DNA of 38,092 nt. It comes from an uncultured Caldimonas sp. GTDB lineage: Bacteria; Pseudomonadota; Gammaproteobacteria; Burkholderiales; Burkholderiaceae. The DNA lies in contig NZ_CAMLJQ010000041.1 of NCBI RefSeq assembly GCF_946480305.1, forward strand, positions 1-38,092, given 5' to 3'. The translations under genes were made by a program, and so were the position numbers. The notes beneath the pieces are model-generated. The model searched no databases. It was not told the origin of the DNA and worked only from the letters and a program-made list of their open reading frames with translations. Below are positions 17,925-29,366 of this stretch, piece after piece (the stretch's first letter is position 1; the number at the start of each line of letters is the position of its first letter).

Positions 17925-18896
17925 ATGCAAGCAACGACATTTCCGCGCCTGGTGGGAGACATCGGCGGCACCAACGCGCGCTTCGCGTGGATCGAAACCC
18001 CGGGGGCGTCGCTCACCGACATTGCCACCTATCGCTGTGCCGAGTACCCCACGTTGCTCGACGCGATGCAGCGCTATCTCGCTGAGCATGGCAAGGCTGC
18101 GCCGCGCTGGTGCGCCATCGGCATTGCGAACCCGGTGACCGGTGATCACGTGCAGATGACGAACCACCACTGGTCGTTTTCGATCGCCGACGTGCAGCGT
18201 CGGCTCGGCATGGACCGCTTCCTGGTGATCAACGATTTCACTGCGCTGGCGCTGGCGCTGCCGGCCCTTGCCGCAGGCGACCTCCGGCAGGTAGGGGGTG
18301 GTCAGGCTGTGCCGGGTGCGCCGCTCGGGCTGCTCGGCCCCGGCACCGGCTTGGGCGTGTCCGGCTTGCTGCCGGCGGTGGGCGGGCATGGTGCGATACC
18401 GATCAACGGCGAGGGCGGACATACCACGCTCGCGGCAATGGACGACGACGAGGAGGCGGTGCTCCGTGTGCTGCGCCGACGCTTCGGGCATGTGTCGGCC
18501 GAGCGCGCCGTGTCTGGCATCGGGTTGCTCAATCTGCACGCAGCCGTTTGCGAGCTGGCTGGTGAGCCGGCGCCTGCGCTCGGTGCCTCCGACATCACCG
18601 CGGCCGCGTTGGCGGGGTCGGATGCCTCATGCGTGAAGACGCTCGATCTCTTCTGTAGCTTCCTGGGCAACGTCGCGGGCAACCTCGCGCTGACGCTTGG
18701 TGCTCGCGGCGGCATGTACATTGGCGGCGGTATCGTGCCCCGACTCGGCAATTGGTTCGAGGGTTCGCGGTTCCGGCAGCGGTTCGAAGAGAAGGGCCGG
18801 TTCCGAACGTACCTGGAGAGCATCCCGACGTACGTGGTGCACGCCGAAATGCCTCCGGCGCTGACGGGGGCCGCTCGCGCGCTGGAAGATCTGTAG
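17925..18896 (+). CDS. glk: Glucokinase
   Basis: A 323-residue glucokinase starting at the ATG at 17925 (MQATTFPRLVGDIGGTNARF). The frame is open upstream to 17778 but without family similarity. The phosphate loop GDIGGTNARF (11-20), the catalytic Asp104 in VINDFTALAL, GLLGPGTGLGVSGL (135-148), the sugar-binding GEGGH (162-166), FGHVSAERAVSGIGL (187-201) and GGMYIGGGIVPR (262-273) are all present. It phosphorylates cytoplasmic glucose with ATP, the step after maltodextrin hydrolysis by the divergent cluster. All key residues are intact, in contrast to the fused copy at 4856-6781, so this is likely the working enzyme. It shares the operator-bearing region with lamB and lies 26 bp before the SHOCT gene. 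Confidence 0.95.
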   Translation: MQATTFPRLVGDIGGTNARFAWIETPGASLTDIATYRCAEYPTLLDAMQRYLAEHGKAAPRWCAIGIANPVTGDHVQMTNHHWSFSIADVQRRLGMDRFLVINDFTALALALPALAAGDLRQVGGGQAVPGAPLGLLGPGTGLGVSGLLPAVGGHGAIPINGEGGHTTLAAMDDDEEAVLRVLRRRFGHVSAERAVSGIGLLNLHAAVCELAGEPAPALGASDITAAALAGSDASCVKTLDLFCSFLGNVAGNLALTLGARGGMYIGGGIVPRLGNWFEGSRFRQRFEEKGRFRTYLESIPTYVVHAEMPPALTGAARALEDL

Positions 18897-18922
18897 TCAA
18901 TCAACGAAAGAGGAGCAGGCAG

Positions 18923-19804
18923 ATGATTCGTCGTATGGGCCCGGTGGCCGCCGCGGTAGTGATGGTGTTGTCGAGCGGCTTCGCGGCCGCGCCGGCGCAG
19001 GCCGGTGTCATGGATTTCCTGTTCGGGGGGTCTTCTTCGAAGCAGGCTGATGCGTCGCAGCCTTCGTCCAAGCGGCGCGAGTGGTCGATCGGCGAGTTCA
19101 CCGCGGTGCGACTGCAGCCGCAGGAGGCGGGTGCGGCGCCCAATGCGCATCCTGCGACGGTTCCTGTCGACTGGCTCAAGCAGGTGCTGGCAAGCATCAC
19201 GATCACGGTCAACAACCGCGAGGAGCGGTTGCTCGACAACGACGAGGTGGCGGAGTTGGCGGTGCCCATCTCGCAGGCGCTGTCGCTTGCGCGGCCGCAA
19301 GACGACGTGCTGCTGCTCAGCACCTCCAAGCGCGACGCCGGCCTCCTGGGGACGGCCTACGGGGTGACCGCGCGCTTGTTCGTGCAGGGCGGCGCGCTCC
19401 AGTTCATCGCGCACGACACCCGGCTGGACTTCGTTCATGCGTATCGCGGCTCGCGCATCGTGCCGGACTTCGTGTTCGGCTCGCGCACCGAGCAGAGCAA
19501 GGCGGTGCTGAAGACGTCGGTGGGAAGTCAGCCACGTGCCGACTGGGTGGCTTTCCGTCTGGGGGCTCCGGCTGCTGCGGCTCCTGCGCCTGCCACGGCG
19601 CCTGCTGCGCCAGTCGCTGCTCCTGCTGCGGCACCTGCGGCGACGCCTCCCGCTGCGCCTGCGCCCGCCGCTGGCGGCCGGGATGCGCGGTTCTTCGAGG
19701 AGCAGGAGCAGCGGCTGCGCACCTTGAAGCGCTTGCGCGACCAGAATCTGATCACCGAAGAGGAATACCAGCAGAAGCGCCGGGAGATCCTGCAGACGCT
19801 GTGA
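18923..19804 (+). CDS. Exported SHOCT-domain protein of unknown function
   Basis: A 293-residue protein starting at 18923 after AGAGGAG. It has a signal peptide (MIRRMGPVAAAVVMVLSSGF, cleavage near APAQAG). The following domain (about 45-210) includes EWSIGEFTAVRLQPQE, ITITVNNREERLLDNDEVAE, QALSLARPQDDVLLLSTSKR and LDFVHAYRGSRIVPDFVFG. I recognise this as a conserved hypothetical domain without an established activity. A roughly 40-residue Ala/Pro linker then leads to a C-terminal SHOCT motif (EQRLRTLKRLRDQNLITEEE, YQQKRREIL), a short helical oligomerisation module. The protein should be periplasmic or envelope-bound. It lies just after glk and is closed by a strong terminator; co-transcription with glk is possible, but nothing links it to sugar use. 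Confidence 0.75.
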   Translation: MIRRMGPVAAAVVMVLSSGFAAAPAQAGVMDFLFGGSSSKQADASQPSSKRREWSIGEFTAVRLQPQEAGAAPNAHPATVPVDWLKQVLASITITVNNREERLLDNDEVAELAVPISQALSLARPQDDVLLLSTSKRDAGLLGTAYGVTARLFVQGGALQFIAHDTRLDFVHAYRGSRIVPDFVFGSRTEQSKAVLKTSVGSQPRADWVAFRLGAPAAAAPAPATAPAAPVAAPAAAPAATPPAAPAPAAGGRDARFFEEQEQRLRTLKRLRDQNLITEEEYQQKRREILQTL

Positions 19805-19830
19805 ACAGCTTGCGCTTCTGAAGCGAGAAC

Positions 19831-19858
19831 GGCCCGCGTCGCGGGCCGCTCTTTTTTC
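19831..19858 (+). terminator. Rho-independent terminator after the SHOCT gene
   Basis: GGCCCGC (19831-19837) pairs with GCGGGCC (19841-19847) around GTC, followed by GCTC and a run of T (19852-19857). Confidence 0.88.
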
Positions 19859-19874
19859 TGGCGGGTGGCTCTTG

Positions 19875-20669
19875 CTACAGCGGGTTCGCTTCGGTCGCGC
19901 CGCCCATCACATGGCTGAACCCGCCGTCGACATAGGTGATTTCGGCCGTCACGCCCGAGGCAAGGTCGGACAGCAGGAAGGCGGCGACGTTGCCCACGTC
20001 CTCGATCGTCACGTTGCGACGCAGCGGTGCGTTCTGCTCCACCACGTCGAGGATCTTCCCGAAGCCCTTGATGCCGGAGGCGGCCAGCGTCTTGATCGGG
20101 CCCGCCGAGATGCCGTTCACGCGCACCCCTTTGGGGCCGAGGCTCGCGGCCAGGTAGCGCACGCTGGCTTCGAGGGAGGCCTTGGCCAGCCCCATCGTGT
20201 TGTAGCTGGGTACGTAGCGCGTGGCGCCAAGGTAGCTGAGCGTCAGCAGCGCGGCATTCGGGTTCAGCATCGGCGCGGCGGCCTTCGCGAGGGCGGGGAA
20301 GCTGTAAGCCGAGATGTCGTGGGCGATACGGAACGCTTCGCGCGACAGGCCGTCGAGAAAGTCGCCCGCGATCGCCTCCCGCGGTGCGAAGCCGATCGAG
20401 TGGACGAAGCCGTCGAAGGTGGGCCAAGTCTGCTTCAGGTCTGCAAACAGCTTTTCGATCTGGGCGTCGTCGCCCACATCACAGTCGAACACGAGCTCGG
20501 AGTCGAACTCCCGGGCAAACTCGGTGATCCGTTCCTTGAAGCGCTCGCCGACGTAGCTGAACGCCAGTTCGGCTCCCTCGCGCCGGCAGGCCTTGGCAAT
20601 GCCGTAGGCAATCGAGCGGTTGGACAGCAGGCCGGTGATCAGAAGGCGCTTGCCAGCGAGAAATCCCAT
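19875..20669 (-). CDS. fabI: Enoyl-[acyl-carrier-protein] reductase (NADH) FabI
   Basis: A 264-residue short-chain dehydrogenase-type enzyme that reduces trans-2-enoyl-ACP in the last step of each fatty-acid elongation cycle. It has the FabI cofactor signature [19 protein letters not shown] (9-27), the Tyr146 region [20 protein letters not shown], and the catalytic Tyr156-x6-Lys163 spacing in the E. coli numbering. [13 protein letters not shown] and [18 protein letters not shown] are also typical, and the C-terminus ([12 protein letters not shown]) carries the usual cofactor-binding end. CTGGAG lies 5 bp before the start. It is transcribed divergently from the rimP operon and converges on the SHOCT gene. 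Confidence 0.97.
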   Translation of the reverse strand: MGFLAGKRLLITGLLSNRSIAYGIAKACRREGAELAFSYVGERFKERITEFAREFDSELVFDCDVGDDAQIEKLFADLKQTWPTFDGFVHSIGFAPREAIAGDFLDGLSREAFRIAHDISAYSFPALAKAAAPMLNPNAALLTLSYLGATRYVPSYNTMGLAKASLEASVRYLAASLGPKGVRVNGISAGPIKTLAASGIKGFGKILDVVEQNAPLRRNVTIEDVGNVAAFLLSDLASGVTAEITYVDGGFSHVMGGATEANPL

Positions 20670-20788
20670 GGTGTCTCCAGAATGTCAGAACCCGCAATTC
20701 TGGCATGCAGCCTTGTCGCCGTTGGTTTCCTGCGGGGCACAGCTTGCGGTATCCCGGGGTGGACCAGGGAATAAGCCGGGCCCGGGAC

Positions 20789-20817
20789 TTGCTTGACTTT
20801 TTCCCGCGAAGTACAAT
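20789..20817 (+). promoter_or_regulatory. Candidate promoter of the rimP operon
   Basis: TTGCTT (20789-20794) and TACAAT (20812-20817) are 17 bp apart. A better -35 sequence, TTGACT, overlaps at 20793-20798 but would leave only 13 bp. The -10 is strong. Confidence 0.55.
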
Positions 20818-20842
20818 TCGACTTTCGCTAAGTCATTGTCAG

Positions 20843-20871
20843 TGGGCGGAGGAATCCAGCCCATTTTTTTT
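20843..20871 (+). terminator. Terminator-like hairpin in the rimP leader
   Basis: TGGGC (20843-20847) pairs with GCCCA (20859-20863), followed directly by eight T (20864-20871). It lies about 25 bp after the candidate -10 and about 135 bp before rimP. This suggests attenuation of the rimP-nusA-infB operon. A rimP leader with a terminator is known from gammaproteobacteria, but I cannot show homology. Confidence 0.6.
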
Positions 20872-21005
20872 GCTTGAGCGGATTTTTCGTTGTCACGGGG
20901 CGTGCGCAGCCGTTTTTGCCTAGCAAGGTTTGGCGGGCGGTCGAGCGGCGTCGCAGCCCCGGTTGCAGGCATACAGGATTCAAGCGTACAGGAGCGCAGA
21001 CGCGA

Positions 21006-21557
21006 GTGGTTGGGCAGGTCGGTTGGCAGGCGTTGGTCGAGAGCACGGTTGCGGGCTTGGGCTATGAGCTCGTTGAGCTCGAGCGTAGCGCGCGTGGCTT
21101 GCTGCGTGTCTTCATCGACAAGATGCCGGGCGATCCGTCCGGCGAGTTCATCACGGTCGACGACTGCGAAAAGGTGACGCGCCAGCTGCAGTACCTCCTC
21201 GAAGTCGAGGGTGTGCCTTACGAGCGGCTCGAAGTGTCGTCTCCCGGTCTCGACCGCCCGTTGCGCAAGCCAGCAGACTACCAGCGCTTTGCCGGCCTGG
21301 AGGTCGACATCACGCTGAAACAGCCTTTCCAGAACCGCAAGAAGTTCCGTGGCCTGCTCGAAGCCGATGGCGACGGCTGGCGCCTGGTCTTCAACGACGG
21401 CAAGCAGGATCAGGCTCTGAGTTTTTCGATTGAAGAGGTGCGCGAGGCACGCCTGGTGCCGGTGGTGGACTTCAAGGGTCGCCGCCGCAAGACCGAGGTG
21501 CCTGCCGACGCGCCCTCAGCCAACGCACAAGAAGACGGAGGTCAAGTTTCATCATGA
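21006..21557 (+). CDS. rimP: Ribosome maturation factor RimP
   Basis: About 183 residues from a GTG at 21006 with AGGAG 11 bp upstream. The frame is open to 20874, but the upstream part shows no family similarity. The N-terminal domain is [20 protein letters not shown], then [20 protein letters not shown] and [18 protein letters not shown]. The RimP signature [20 protein letters not shown] and the SH3-like C-terminal domain ([16 protein letters not shown] to [12 protein letters not shown]) follow. It binds the 30S subunit and helps its assembly. The stop overlaps the nusA start (ATGA at 21554-21557), so translation of the two is coupled. Confidence 0.94.
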   Translation: MVGQVGWQALVESTVAGLGYELVELERSARGLLRVFIDKMPGDPSGEFITVDDCEKVTRQLQYLLEVEGVPYERLEVSSPGLDRPLRKPADYQRFAGLEVDITLKQPFQNRKKFRGLLEADGDGWRLVFNDGKQDQALSFSIEEVREARLVPVVDFKGRRRKTEVPADAPSANAQEDGGQVSS

Positions 21558-23032
21558 ACCGCGAACTGTTGATGCTGGTCGATGCCATCTCCCGCGAGAA
21601 GAGCGTGGACCGCGACGTGGTGTTTGGCGCCGTCGAGGCTGCGCTGGCCTCGGCCACCAAGAAGCTCTACGAGGGCGAGGTGGACCTGCGCGTGTCGATC
21701 GACCGCGAAACCGGTGAATACGAGACCTTCCGCCGCTGGCACGTGGTGCCGGACGAAGCCGGCCTGCAACTGCCCGACGCCGAGATCCTGCTGTTCGAGG
21801 CGCGCGAGCAGATTCCCGACATCGAGGTCGACGACTACATCGAGGAGCCGGTCGAGTCGGTGCCGATCGGCCGCATCGGCGCCCAGGCCGCCAAGCAGGT
21901 GATCCTGCAGAAGATCCGTGACGCCGAGCGCGAGCAGCTGCTGAACGATTTCCTCTCGCGTGGCGAGAAGATCTTCGTCGGCACCGTCAAGCGCATGGAC
22001 AAGGGCGACCTGATCGTCGAGTCCGGTCGCGTCGAAGGGCGCCTGAAACGCAACGAGATGATCCCGAAGGAAAACCTCCGCACGGGTGACCGCGTCCGCG
22101 CCGTGATTGCCGAGGTCGACCCGACGCTGCGCGGCCCGCAGATCGTGCTGTCGCGCAGCGCGCCGGCCTTCATGATCGAGCTGTTCCGCCAGGAAGTGCC
22201 CGAGATCGAACAAGGCCTGCTCGAGATCAAGAGCTGCGCTCGCGATCCCGGCTCGCGCGCCAAGATCGCGGTGCTTTCGCACGACAAGCGTGTCGATCCG
22301 ATCGGCACCTGCGTGGGCGTGCGCGGCTCGCGTGTCAATGCCGTCACCAACGAGCTCGCGGGCGAACGGGTCGACATTGTGCTGTGGTCCGAGGATCCTG
22401 CGCAGTTCGTGATCGGCGCGCTGGCGCCGGCCAACGTCGTGTCGATCGTCGTGGACGAGGAGCGCCACGCGATGGATGTGGTGGTCGACGAGGAGAACCT
22501 CGCGATCGCCATCGGTCGTGGCGGCCAGAACGTGCGCCTCGCGTCCGAGCTGACCGGTTGGCGCATCAACATCATGACGGCGGAAGAATCCCAGGCCAAG
22601 CAGGCCGAGGAGTCGAACGCGATCCGCGCGCTGTTCATGGACAAGCTCGACGTGGACCAGGAAGTCGCCGACATCCTGATCGAAGAAGGTTTCACCAGCC
22701 TCGAGGAAGTGGCCTACGTGCCGCTGCAGGAGATGCTGGAGATCGAATCCTTCGATGAAGACACCGTCAACGAACTGCGCACGCGCGCCAAGGACGTGCT
22801 GTTGACGATGGAAATTGCCAAGGAAGAGAAAGTCGAGGAAGTGTCGCAGGACCTGCGCGATCTCGAAGGGCTCGACGGCGAGTTGATCGCCAAGCTCGCC
22901 GACGGGGGGATCCACACCCGTGACGATCTGGCCGATCTGGCCGTCGATGAACTGACCGAGATGACGGGCATGGACGAAGTCCGGGCCAAGGCGCTCATCA
23001 TGAAGGCGCGTGAACATTGGTTCACCGTCTGA
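21554..23032 (+). CDS. nusA: Transcription termination/antitermination factor NusA
   Basis: A 492-residue protein, the length of E. coli NusA. In order it has the N-terminal RNA-polymerase-binding domain ([20 protein letters not shown]), an S1 domain (about 135-200: [20 protein letters not shown]), two KH domains (about 205-345, with [20 protein letters not shown] and [19 protein letters not shown]), and two acidic helix-hairpin-helix repeats at the C-terminus (about 360-492, including [15 protein letters not shown] and [20 protein letters not shown]). It binds elongating RNA polymerase and nascent RNA and acts in pausing, termination and rRNA antitermination. It overlaps rimP by 4 bp and is followed by infB after 65 bp. 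Confidence 0.97.
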   Translation: MNRELLMLVDAISREKSVDRDVVFGAVEAALASATKKLYEGEVDLRVSIDRETGEYETFRRWHVVPDEAGLQLPDAEILLFEAREQIPDIEVDDYIEEPVESVPIGRIGAQAAKQVILQKIRDAEREQLLNDFLSRGEKIFVGTVKRMDKGDLIVESGRVEGRLKRNEMIPKENLRTGDRVRAVIAEVDPTLRGPQIVLSRSAPAFMIELFRQEVPEIEQGLLEIKSCARDPGSRAKIAVLSHDKRVDPIGTCVGVRGSRVNAVTNELAGERVDIVLWSEDPAQFVIGALAPANVVSIVVDEERHAMDVVVDEENLAIAIGRGGQNVRLASELTGWRINIMTAEESQAKQAEESNAIRALFMDKLDVDQEVADILIEEGFTSLEEVAYVPLQEMLEIESFDEDTVNELRTRAKDVLLTMEIAKEEKVEEVSQDLRDLEGLDGELIAKLADGGIHTRDDLADLAVDELTEMTGMDEVRAKALIMKAREHWFTV

Positions 23033-23097
23033 AGGCCGAGCCCCGCTTCGCGATCCCTGCCACCCACTGAACTCGCTCTGCCCCAAGGACACACACA

Positions 23098-25980
23098 ATG
23101 GCCGTTACCACAGTCGCACAGTTCGCCTCCGAACTGAACCGCCCCGCGACGGCGCTGCTCGAGCAGCTCAAAGCCGCCGGGGTGGCGAAAGGTTCGCCGG
23201 AGGACTCGCTGACCGAGGCAGACAAGGAACGTCTGCTCGACTTCCTGCGTTCGTCGCACGGCACCGCCGGTGCGGAGCGCAAGAAGATCACGCTCACCAA
23301 GAAATCCACCACCGAGATCAAGCAGGCCGACTCCTCCGGCAAGGCACGCACGATCCAGGTCGAAGTGCGCAAGAAGCGCGTGTTCGTCAAGCGCGACGAC
23401 ACACCGGCCGTGGAAGAGGCGCCTGCCGCCAAGGCCCCGGTCGTGGACGAGGCCGAGCTGCAGCGCCGGGAAGAGGAAGCCCGTCGCCAGGCCGAGCTGC
23501 TGCGCCGCCAGGAAGAAGAGCTGGCCGAGAAGCGCCGCGAACGCGAGGAGCAGGAGCGGCGCCAGCGTGAAGAAGCCGAAGCCCGTGCGCGCGAGGCGGC
23601 TGAGAAGGCTGCGGCTGAAGCCGCCGCGCGTGCTGCTGCGCAAGCGGAGAAGGCTGCCGCCACCGTCGACGCCGACGCGCCGCCGGTCGAGGCCGCGCCC
23701 GCAGTGCAGGCACCCGCACCTGCGCCTGCACCCGCTCCAGCGGTCGACGCACCGAAACCCGGTGTTCGTGTGGTGCGCGCCGCAGAAGTCGAGGCCGAGG
23801 AAAAGCAGCGGCTGGCCGATCTCCAGAAACGCCGCAACGCCGCCGAAGCGGAGGCTGCCGCGATTCGCGCGATGATGGCCGCGCCAAAGAAGGTGTTGAC
23901 CGCCAAGAAGCCCGAAGACGACAAGCCGAAGACCGAAGCCGGCAAGGAAGGCATCAAGGGCACGATACACAAGCCGAAGGCGGCGCCGGGGGCTCCTGGT
24001 GCTGCGGCGCCTGCCGCGCCTGGCGCCAAGCCGGGCGACAAGAAGTCGGTCAAGTCCGAGAAGCTCTCGTCGAGCTGGGCCGACGACGCGGCGAAAAAGC
24101 GTGCGCTCAAGACGCGTGGCGACTCGTCGGGCGGCCGTGCCGGCTGGCGTGCGCCGACCAAGGGTGGGCGTCGAGGCGACCGTTCCGACGGCGGGCCGGG
24201 CTACCAACCGCCGGTGGAGCCGCAGGTGCATGAAGTGCACGTGCCCGAGACCATCAGCGTGGCTGACCTGGCGCACAAGATGTCGGTGAAGGCGTCCGAG
24301 GTCATCAAGCAGATGATGAAGCTGGGCCAGATGGTGACCATCAACCAGCAACTCGACCAGGAGACCGCGATGATCGTGGTCGAGGAAATGGGCCACAAGG
24401 CCTTCGCGGCCAAGCTGGACGATCCGGAAGCCTTCTTGGAAGAGGATGCTGCAACGCAGGAACACGAGTTGCTGCCGCGCGCACCGGTGGTGACGGTGAT
24501 GGGTCACGTCGACCACGGCAAGACTTCGCTGCTCGACTACATCCGCCGCTCGCGAGTGGCCGCGGGCGAGGCGGGCGGCATCACGCAGCACATCGGCGCC
24601 TATCACGTCGACACGCCGCGCGGCATGATCACCTTCCTCGACACCCCGGGTCACGAGGCCTTCACGGCCATGCGTGCTCGTGGCGCGAAGGCCACCGACA
24701 TCGTCATCCTGGTGGTCGCGGCCGACGACGGCGTGATGCCGCAGACCAAGGAAGCGATCCACCATGCCAAGGCGGCGGGCGTGCCCATCGTCGTGGCAGT
24801 GAACAAGATCGACAAGCCCGAAGCCAACCTGGAACGCGTGAAGTCGGAGCTGGTATCCGAGCAGGTCGTACCGGAAGAGTTCGGCGGTGATTCGCCGTTC
24901 TGCCCGGTTTCGGCCAAGACGGGGCAGGGGATCGACGAATTGCTCGAAAACGTGCTGCTCCAGGCCGAGGTGCTTGAGCTGAAGGCGGCCAAGGAGGCAC
25001 CCGCGAAGGGCCTCGTGATCGAAGCGCAACTCGACAAGGGCCGCGGCCCGGTGGCGACCGTGCTGGTGCAGTCGGGCACGCTCAAGCGTGGCGACGTGGT
25101 GCTGGCAGGCTCCAGCTACGGCCGCGTGCGCGCCATGCTGGATGAAACCGGCAAGCCGACGCAGGAGGCCGGCCCGTCGATCCCGGTCGAGATCCAGGGC
25201 CTGACCGAAGTGCCGCAAGCCGGCGACGAGTTCATGGTGCTGGGCGACGAGCGTCGAGCGCGGGAAATCGCCACCTTCCGCCAGGGCAAGTACCGTGACG
25301 TCAAGCTGGCTCGCCAGCAGGCCGCCAAGCTCGAGAACATGTTCGAGCAGATGGGCGCCGGCGCGGTGCAGAACCTGCCGCTGATCATCAAGGCCGACGT
25401 TCAAGGCTCGCAGGAGGCGTTGGCTGCATCGCTGCTCAAGCTGTCGACCGAAGAGGTCAAGGTGCAGATCGTGCATGCGGCCGTGGGCGGCATCAGCGAG
25501 AGCGACGTCAACCTCGCGCTGGCCTCCAAGGCCGTGCTGATCGGTTTCAACACCCGGGCCGATGCCGGGGCGCGCAAGCTGGCCGAGCACAACGGCGTCG
25601 ACATTCGCTACTACAACATCATCTATGACGCGGTCGACGAGATCCGCGCCGCGATGTCGGGCATGTTGGCACCGGAGCAGAAGGAAGAGGTCATCGGTAC
25701 CGCCGAGATCCGCCAGGTGTTCCGTGCCTCCAAGATCGGCGCGATCGGCGGTTGCATGGTCACTTCGGGCGTCATCCGCCGCAACGCGCGCCTGCGCCTG
25801 CTGCGCGACAACGTGGTGATCTTCACCGGCGAACTGGACTCCCTCAAGCGCTTCAAGGACGACGTCCGCGAAGTGAAGGAAGGTTTCGAGTGCGGCTTGA
25901 ACATCAAGAACTACAACGACATCGCCGAAGGCGATCAGCTGGAGTTCTTCGAGATCAAGGAAGTGGCACGGACGTTGTGA
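23098..25980 (+). CDS. infB: Translation initiation factor IF-2
   Basis: A 960-residue IF-2. The N-terminal IF2_N module ([20 protein letters not shown]) is followed by a long charged, coiled-coil-like and Ala/Pro-rich linker (about 120-330), a second IF2_N module (about 380-440, [20 protein letters not shown]), and the GTPase domain. The G motifs are G1 GHVDHGKTS (near 468), G3 DTPGHEAF, G4 NKID and G5 SAK. Domains II-IV follow, ending in [12 protein letters not shown]. It brings initiator tRNA to the 30S subunit and promotes subunit joining. The length suits the long IF-2 forms of Burkholderiales. A shorter isoform from an internal start is possible but not shown. Confidence 0.97.
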   Translation: MAVTTVAQFASELNRPATALLEQLKAAGVAKGSPEDSLTEADKERLLDFLRSSHGTAGAERKKITLTKKSTTEIKQADSSGKARTIQVEVRKKRVFVKRDDTPAVEEAPAAKAPVVDEAELQRREEEARRQAELLRRQEEELAEKRREREEQERRQREEAEARAREAAEKAAAEAAARAAAQAEKAAATVDADAPPVEAAPAVQAPAPAPAPAPAVDAPKPGVRVVRAAEVEAEEKQRLADLQKRRNAAEAEAAAIRAMMAAPKKVLTAKKPEDDKPKTEAGKEGIKGTIHKPKAAPGAPGAAAPAAPGAKPGDKKSVKSEKLSSSWADDAAKKRALKTRGDSSGGRAGWRAPTKGGRRGDRSDGGPGYQPPVEPQVHEVHVPETISVADLAHKMSVKASEVIKQMMKLGQMVTINQQLDQETAMIVVEEMGHKAFAAKLDDPEAFLEEDAATQEHELLPRAPVVTVMGHVDHGKTSLLDYIRRSRVAAGEAGGITQHIGAYHVDTPRGMITFLDTPGHEAFTAMRARGAKATDIVILVVAADDGVMPQTKEAIHHAKAAGVPIVVAVNKIDKPEANLERVKSELVSEQVVPEEFGGDSPFCPVSAKTGQGIDELLENVLLQAEVLELKAAKEAPAKGLVIEAQLDKGRGPVATVLVQSGTLKRGDVVLAGSSYGRVRAMLDETGKPTQEAGPSIPVEIQGLTEVPQAGDEFMVLGDERRAREIATFRQGKYRDVKLARQQAAKLENMFEQMGAGAVQNLPLIIKADVQGSQEALAASLLKLSTEEVKVQIVHAAVGGISESDVNLALASKAVLIGFNTRADAGARKLAEHNGVDIRYYNIIYDAVDEIRAAMSGMLAPEQKEEVIGTAEIRQVFRASKIGAIGGCMVTSGVIRRNARLRLLRDNVVIFTGELDSLKRFKDDVREVKEGFECGLNIKNYNDIAEGDQLEFFEIKEVARTL

Positions 25981-25984
25981 GGAT

Positions 25985-26113
25985 GAGGCTCGCACGCTCC
26001 CTTCGGTCGCTGTCCCTCTCAGGGGCACTCGCAGCAGACCGGCGGAGCCGGATACGCGCAAGAGACTGATCTTGCGCGCGTCTCGCCTCGAAGCCCCGCC
26101 CACGCGGGGCTTC
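25985..26113. repeat. infB-rbfA intergenic repeat and hairpin
   Basis: The segment at about 25985-26060 (with GCTCCCTTCGGTCGCTGTCC and CTCTCAGGGGCACTCGCAGC) resembles a dispersed GC-rich intergenic repeat often seen in Comamonadaceae-like genomes; this is from memory. It is followed by a perfect hairpin, GAAGCCCCG (26090-26098) with CGGGGCTTC (26105-26113), having no clear T run. It may stabilise or partly terminate infB mRNA. Confidence 0.45.
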
Positions 26114-26130
26114 CCGTTTGGAGGTTCACG

Positions 26131-26493
26131 ATGAGACACAAGAAATCCGTTCCCAACCGCAGCTACCGCGTCGCCGACCAGATCCAGCGCGATGTGGCCG
26201 AGTTGATCCGCGACCTGAAGGACCCGCGGATCGGCATGGTCACGATCAACGCAGTCGAGGTCACGCCTGATTACGCGCACGCGAAGGTGTTTTTCTCGCT
26301 GCTCGTCGGCAACCCGGAAGAATGCGAGGCAGCGTTGAACGAGGCGGCCGGCTTCATCCGCAACGGGCTGTTCAAGCGACTGCAGATCCACACGGTGCCG
26401 ACGCTGCACTTCGTGTTCGATCGCACGACCGAACGCGCCGCCGACCTGAATGCACTGATCAATCAGGCCAACGCGACGCGCGCAAAGGAATGA
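26131..26493 (+). CDS. rbfA: 30S ribosome-binding factor RbfA
   Basis: A 120-residue protein with a single KH-type fold: [48 protein letters not shown], and [20 protein letters not shown]. It acts in late 16S rRNA maturation near the 5' helix of the 30S subunit and in cold adaptation. The ATG follows GGAGG by 7 bp. It lies after infB and 10 bp before truB, the standard order of this operon in proteobacteria. Confidence 0.95.
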   Translation: MRHKKSVPNRSYRVADQIQRDVAELIRDLKDPRIGMVTINAVEVTPDYAHAKVFFSLLVGNPEECEAALNEAAGFIRNGLFKRLQIHTVPTLHFVFDRTTERAADLNALINQANATRAKE

Positions 26494-26503
26494 GTACCGG
26501 ACC

Positions 26504-27469
26504 ATGCACGCCCAGACGACGCTCCAACGCACGCAACAGCCCCGGCTGCCGCGTCGCGCCGTCCATGGCGTGCTGCTGCTCGACAAGCCTTTGGGCCTGA
26601 GCAGCAACGACGCGCTCCAGAAGGCGAAGCGGCTGTATCGGGCTGAAAAGGCGGGCCACACCGGCACGCTCGACCCGCTGGCCACCGGGCTGCTGCCGCT
26701 GTGTTTTGGTGCTGCCACGAAGTTTTCGCAGGTCAGCCTGGATGCCGACAAGCGCTACCGCGCCCGGCTGAAACTGGGCCTGCGCACGACCACCGCGGAC
26801 GCCGAAGGCGAGGTGCTGGAAGAGCGGGCGGTGCAGGTGACCCGCGAGAGCGTGCAGGACGCCTGCGCACGCTTCGTCGGCCAGATCGATCAGGTGCCGC
26901 CGATGCATTCGGCGCTCAAGCGTGACGGCCGCGCCCTGTACGAGTACGCGCGCGCCGGCATCGAGGTCGAGCGGGAGGCGCGCCGGGTGACGATACACAG
27001 CATCGACATGCTCGATTGGCAGCATGACGAAGTCGAGATCGACGTGCGATGCAGCAAGGGCACCTACATCCGCACGCTGGCAGAAGACATCGGCGAGATG
27101 CTGGGCTGCGGAGCACATCTGATTGCGCTGCGGCGCACGGGGAGCGGCCCGCTCACCCTGGACCGCGCGGTGACGTTGCCGCAGCTGGAGTCGATGGACG
27201 AAGCCGGGCGCGACGCGCTGCTGCGCCCCGTCGACGAATTGCTGGGCGAATGGCCGATGGTGCGGCTGGAGGCGGACGATGCCGGCCGCTTCCTGAGCGG
27301 CATGCGGCGGCGCACGTCGCACGCCGATGCCCCGCAGGTGCGCGTCTATGGCCCGCAGCCGGCGGCCTTTCTGGGCAGTGCCAGCATCAAGGCTGGCGAG
27401 CTGATTTCAACGCGGTTGTTGAGCCCGCTGGAGGTCGAAGGACTTCTGAATGCTCAAGCATCGAAGTGA
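26504..27469 (+). CDS. truB: tRNA pseudouridine(55) synthase TruB
   Basis: A 321-residue enzyme that makes pseudouridine 55 in the T loop of tRNAs. The family start [20 protein letters not shown] is followed by the catalytic motif [15 protein letters not shown] with Asp57, then [51 protein letters not shown], and [22 protein letters not shown]-terminal PUA-like part follows ([14 protein letters not shown]). The start at 26504 lies 10 bp after rbfA. Its last codons overlap a possible upstream ATG of typA. Confidence 0.96.
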   Translation: MHAQTTLQRTQQPRLPRRAVHGVLLLDKPLGLSSNDALQKAKRLYRAEKAGHTGTLDPLATGLLPLCFGAATKFSQVSLDADKRYRARLKLGLRTTTADAEGEVLEERAVQVTRESVQDACARFVGQIDQVPPMHSALKRDGRALYEYARAGIEVEREARRVTIHSIDMLDWQHDEVEIDVRCSKGTYIRTLAEDIGEMLGCGAHLIALRRTGSGPLTLDRAVTLPQLESMDEAGRDALLRPVDELLGEWPMVRLEADDAGRFLSGMRRRTSHADAPQVRVYGPQPAAFLGSASIKAGELISTRLLSPLEVEGLLNAQASK

Positions 27470-27482
27470 ACCGAAACCCATC

Positions 27483-29312
<1,830 letters not shown>

Positions 29313-29337
29313 CGGGCCCTTTCTCTCCAACAACATG

Positions 29338-29359
29338 AAAGGGGGCTGCGGCTCCCTTT
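29338..29359. terminator. Hairpin downstream of typA
   Basis: AAAGGGGGC (29338-29346) pairs with GCTCCCTTT (29351-29359), with one G-T pair, around TGCG. The following run of T is short, so it is a weak terminator candidate; it ends just before the start of the transporter gene. Confidence 0.5.
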
Positions 29360-29366
29360 GTCGTAC

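Noticed and set aside
22714..26751. Very long open frame (1345 codons) on the minus strand across nusA-infB-rbfA-truB
   Set aside because: It lies antisense to genes with unmistakable protein motifs. Its predicted protein is rich in His, Arg, Leu and Gly without any family pattern. In high-GC DNA such shadow frames are expected opposite strongly biased codons.
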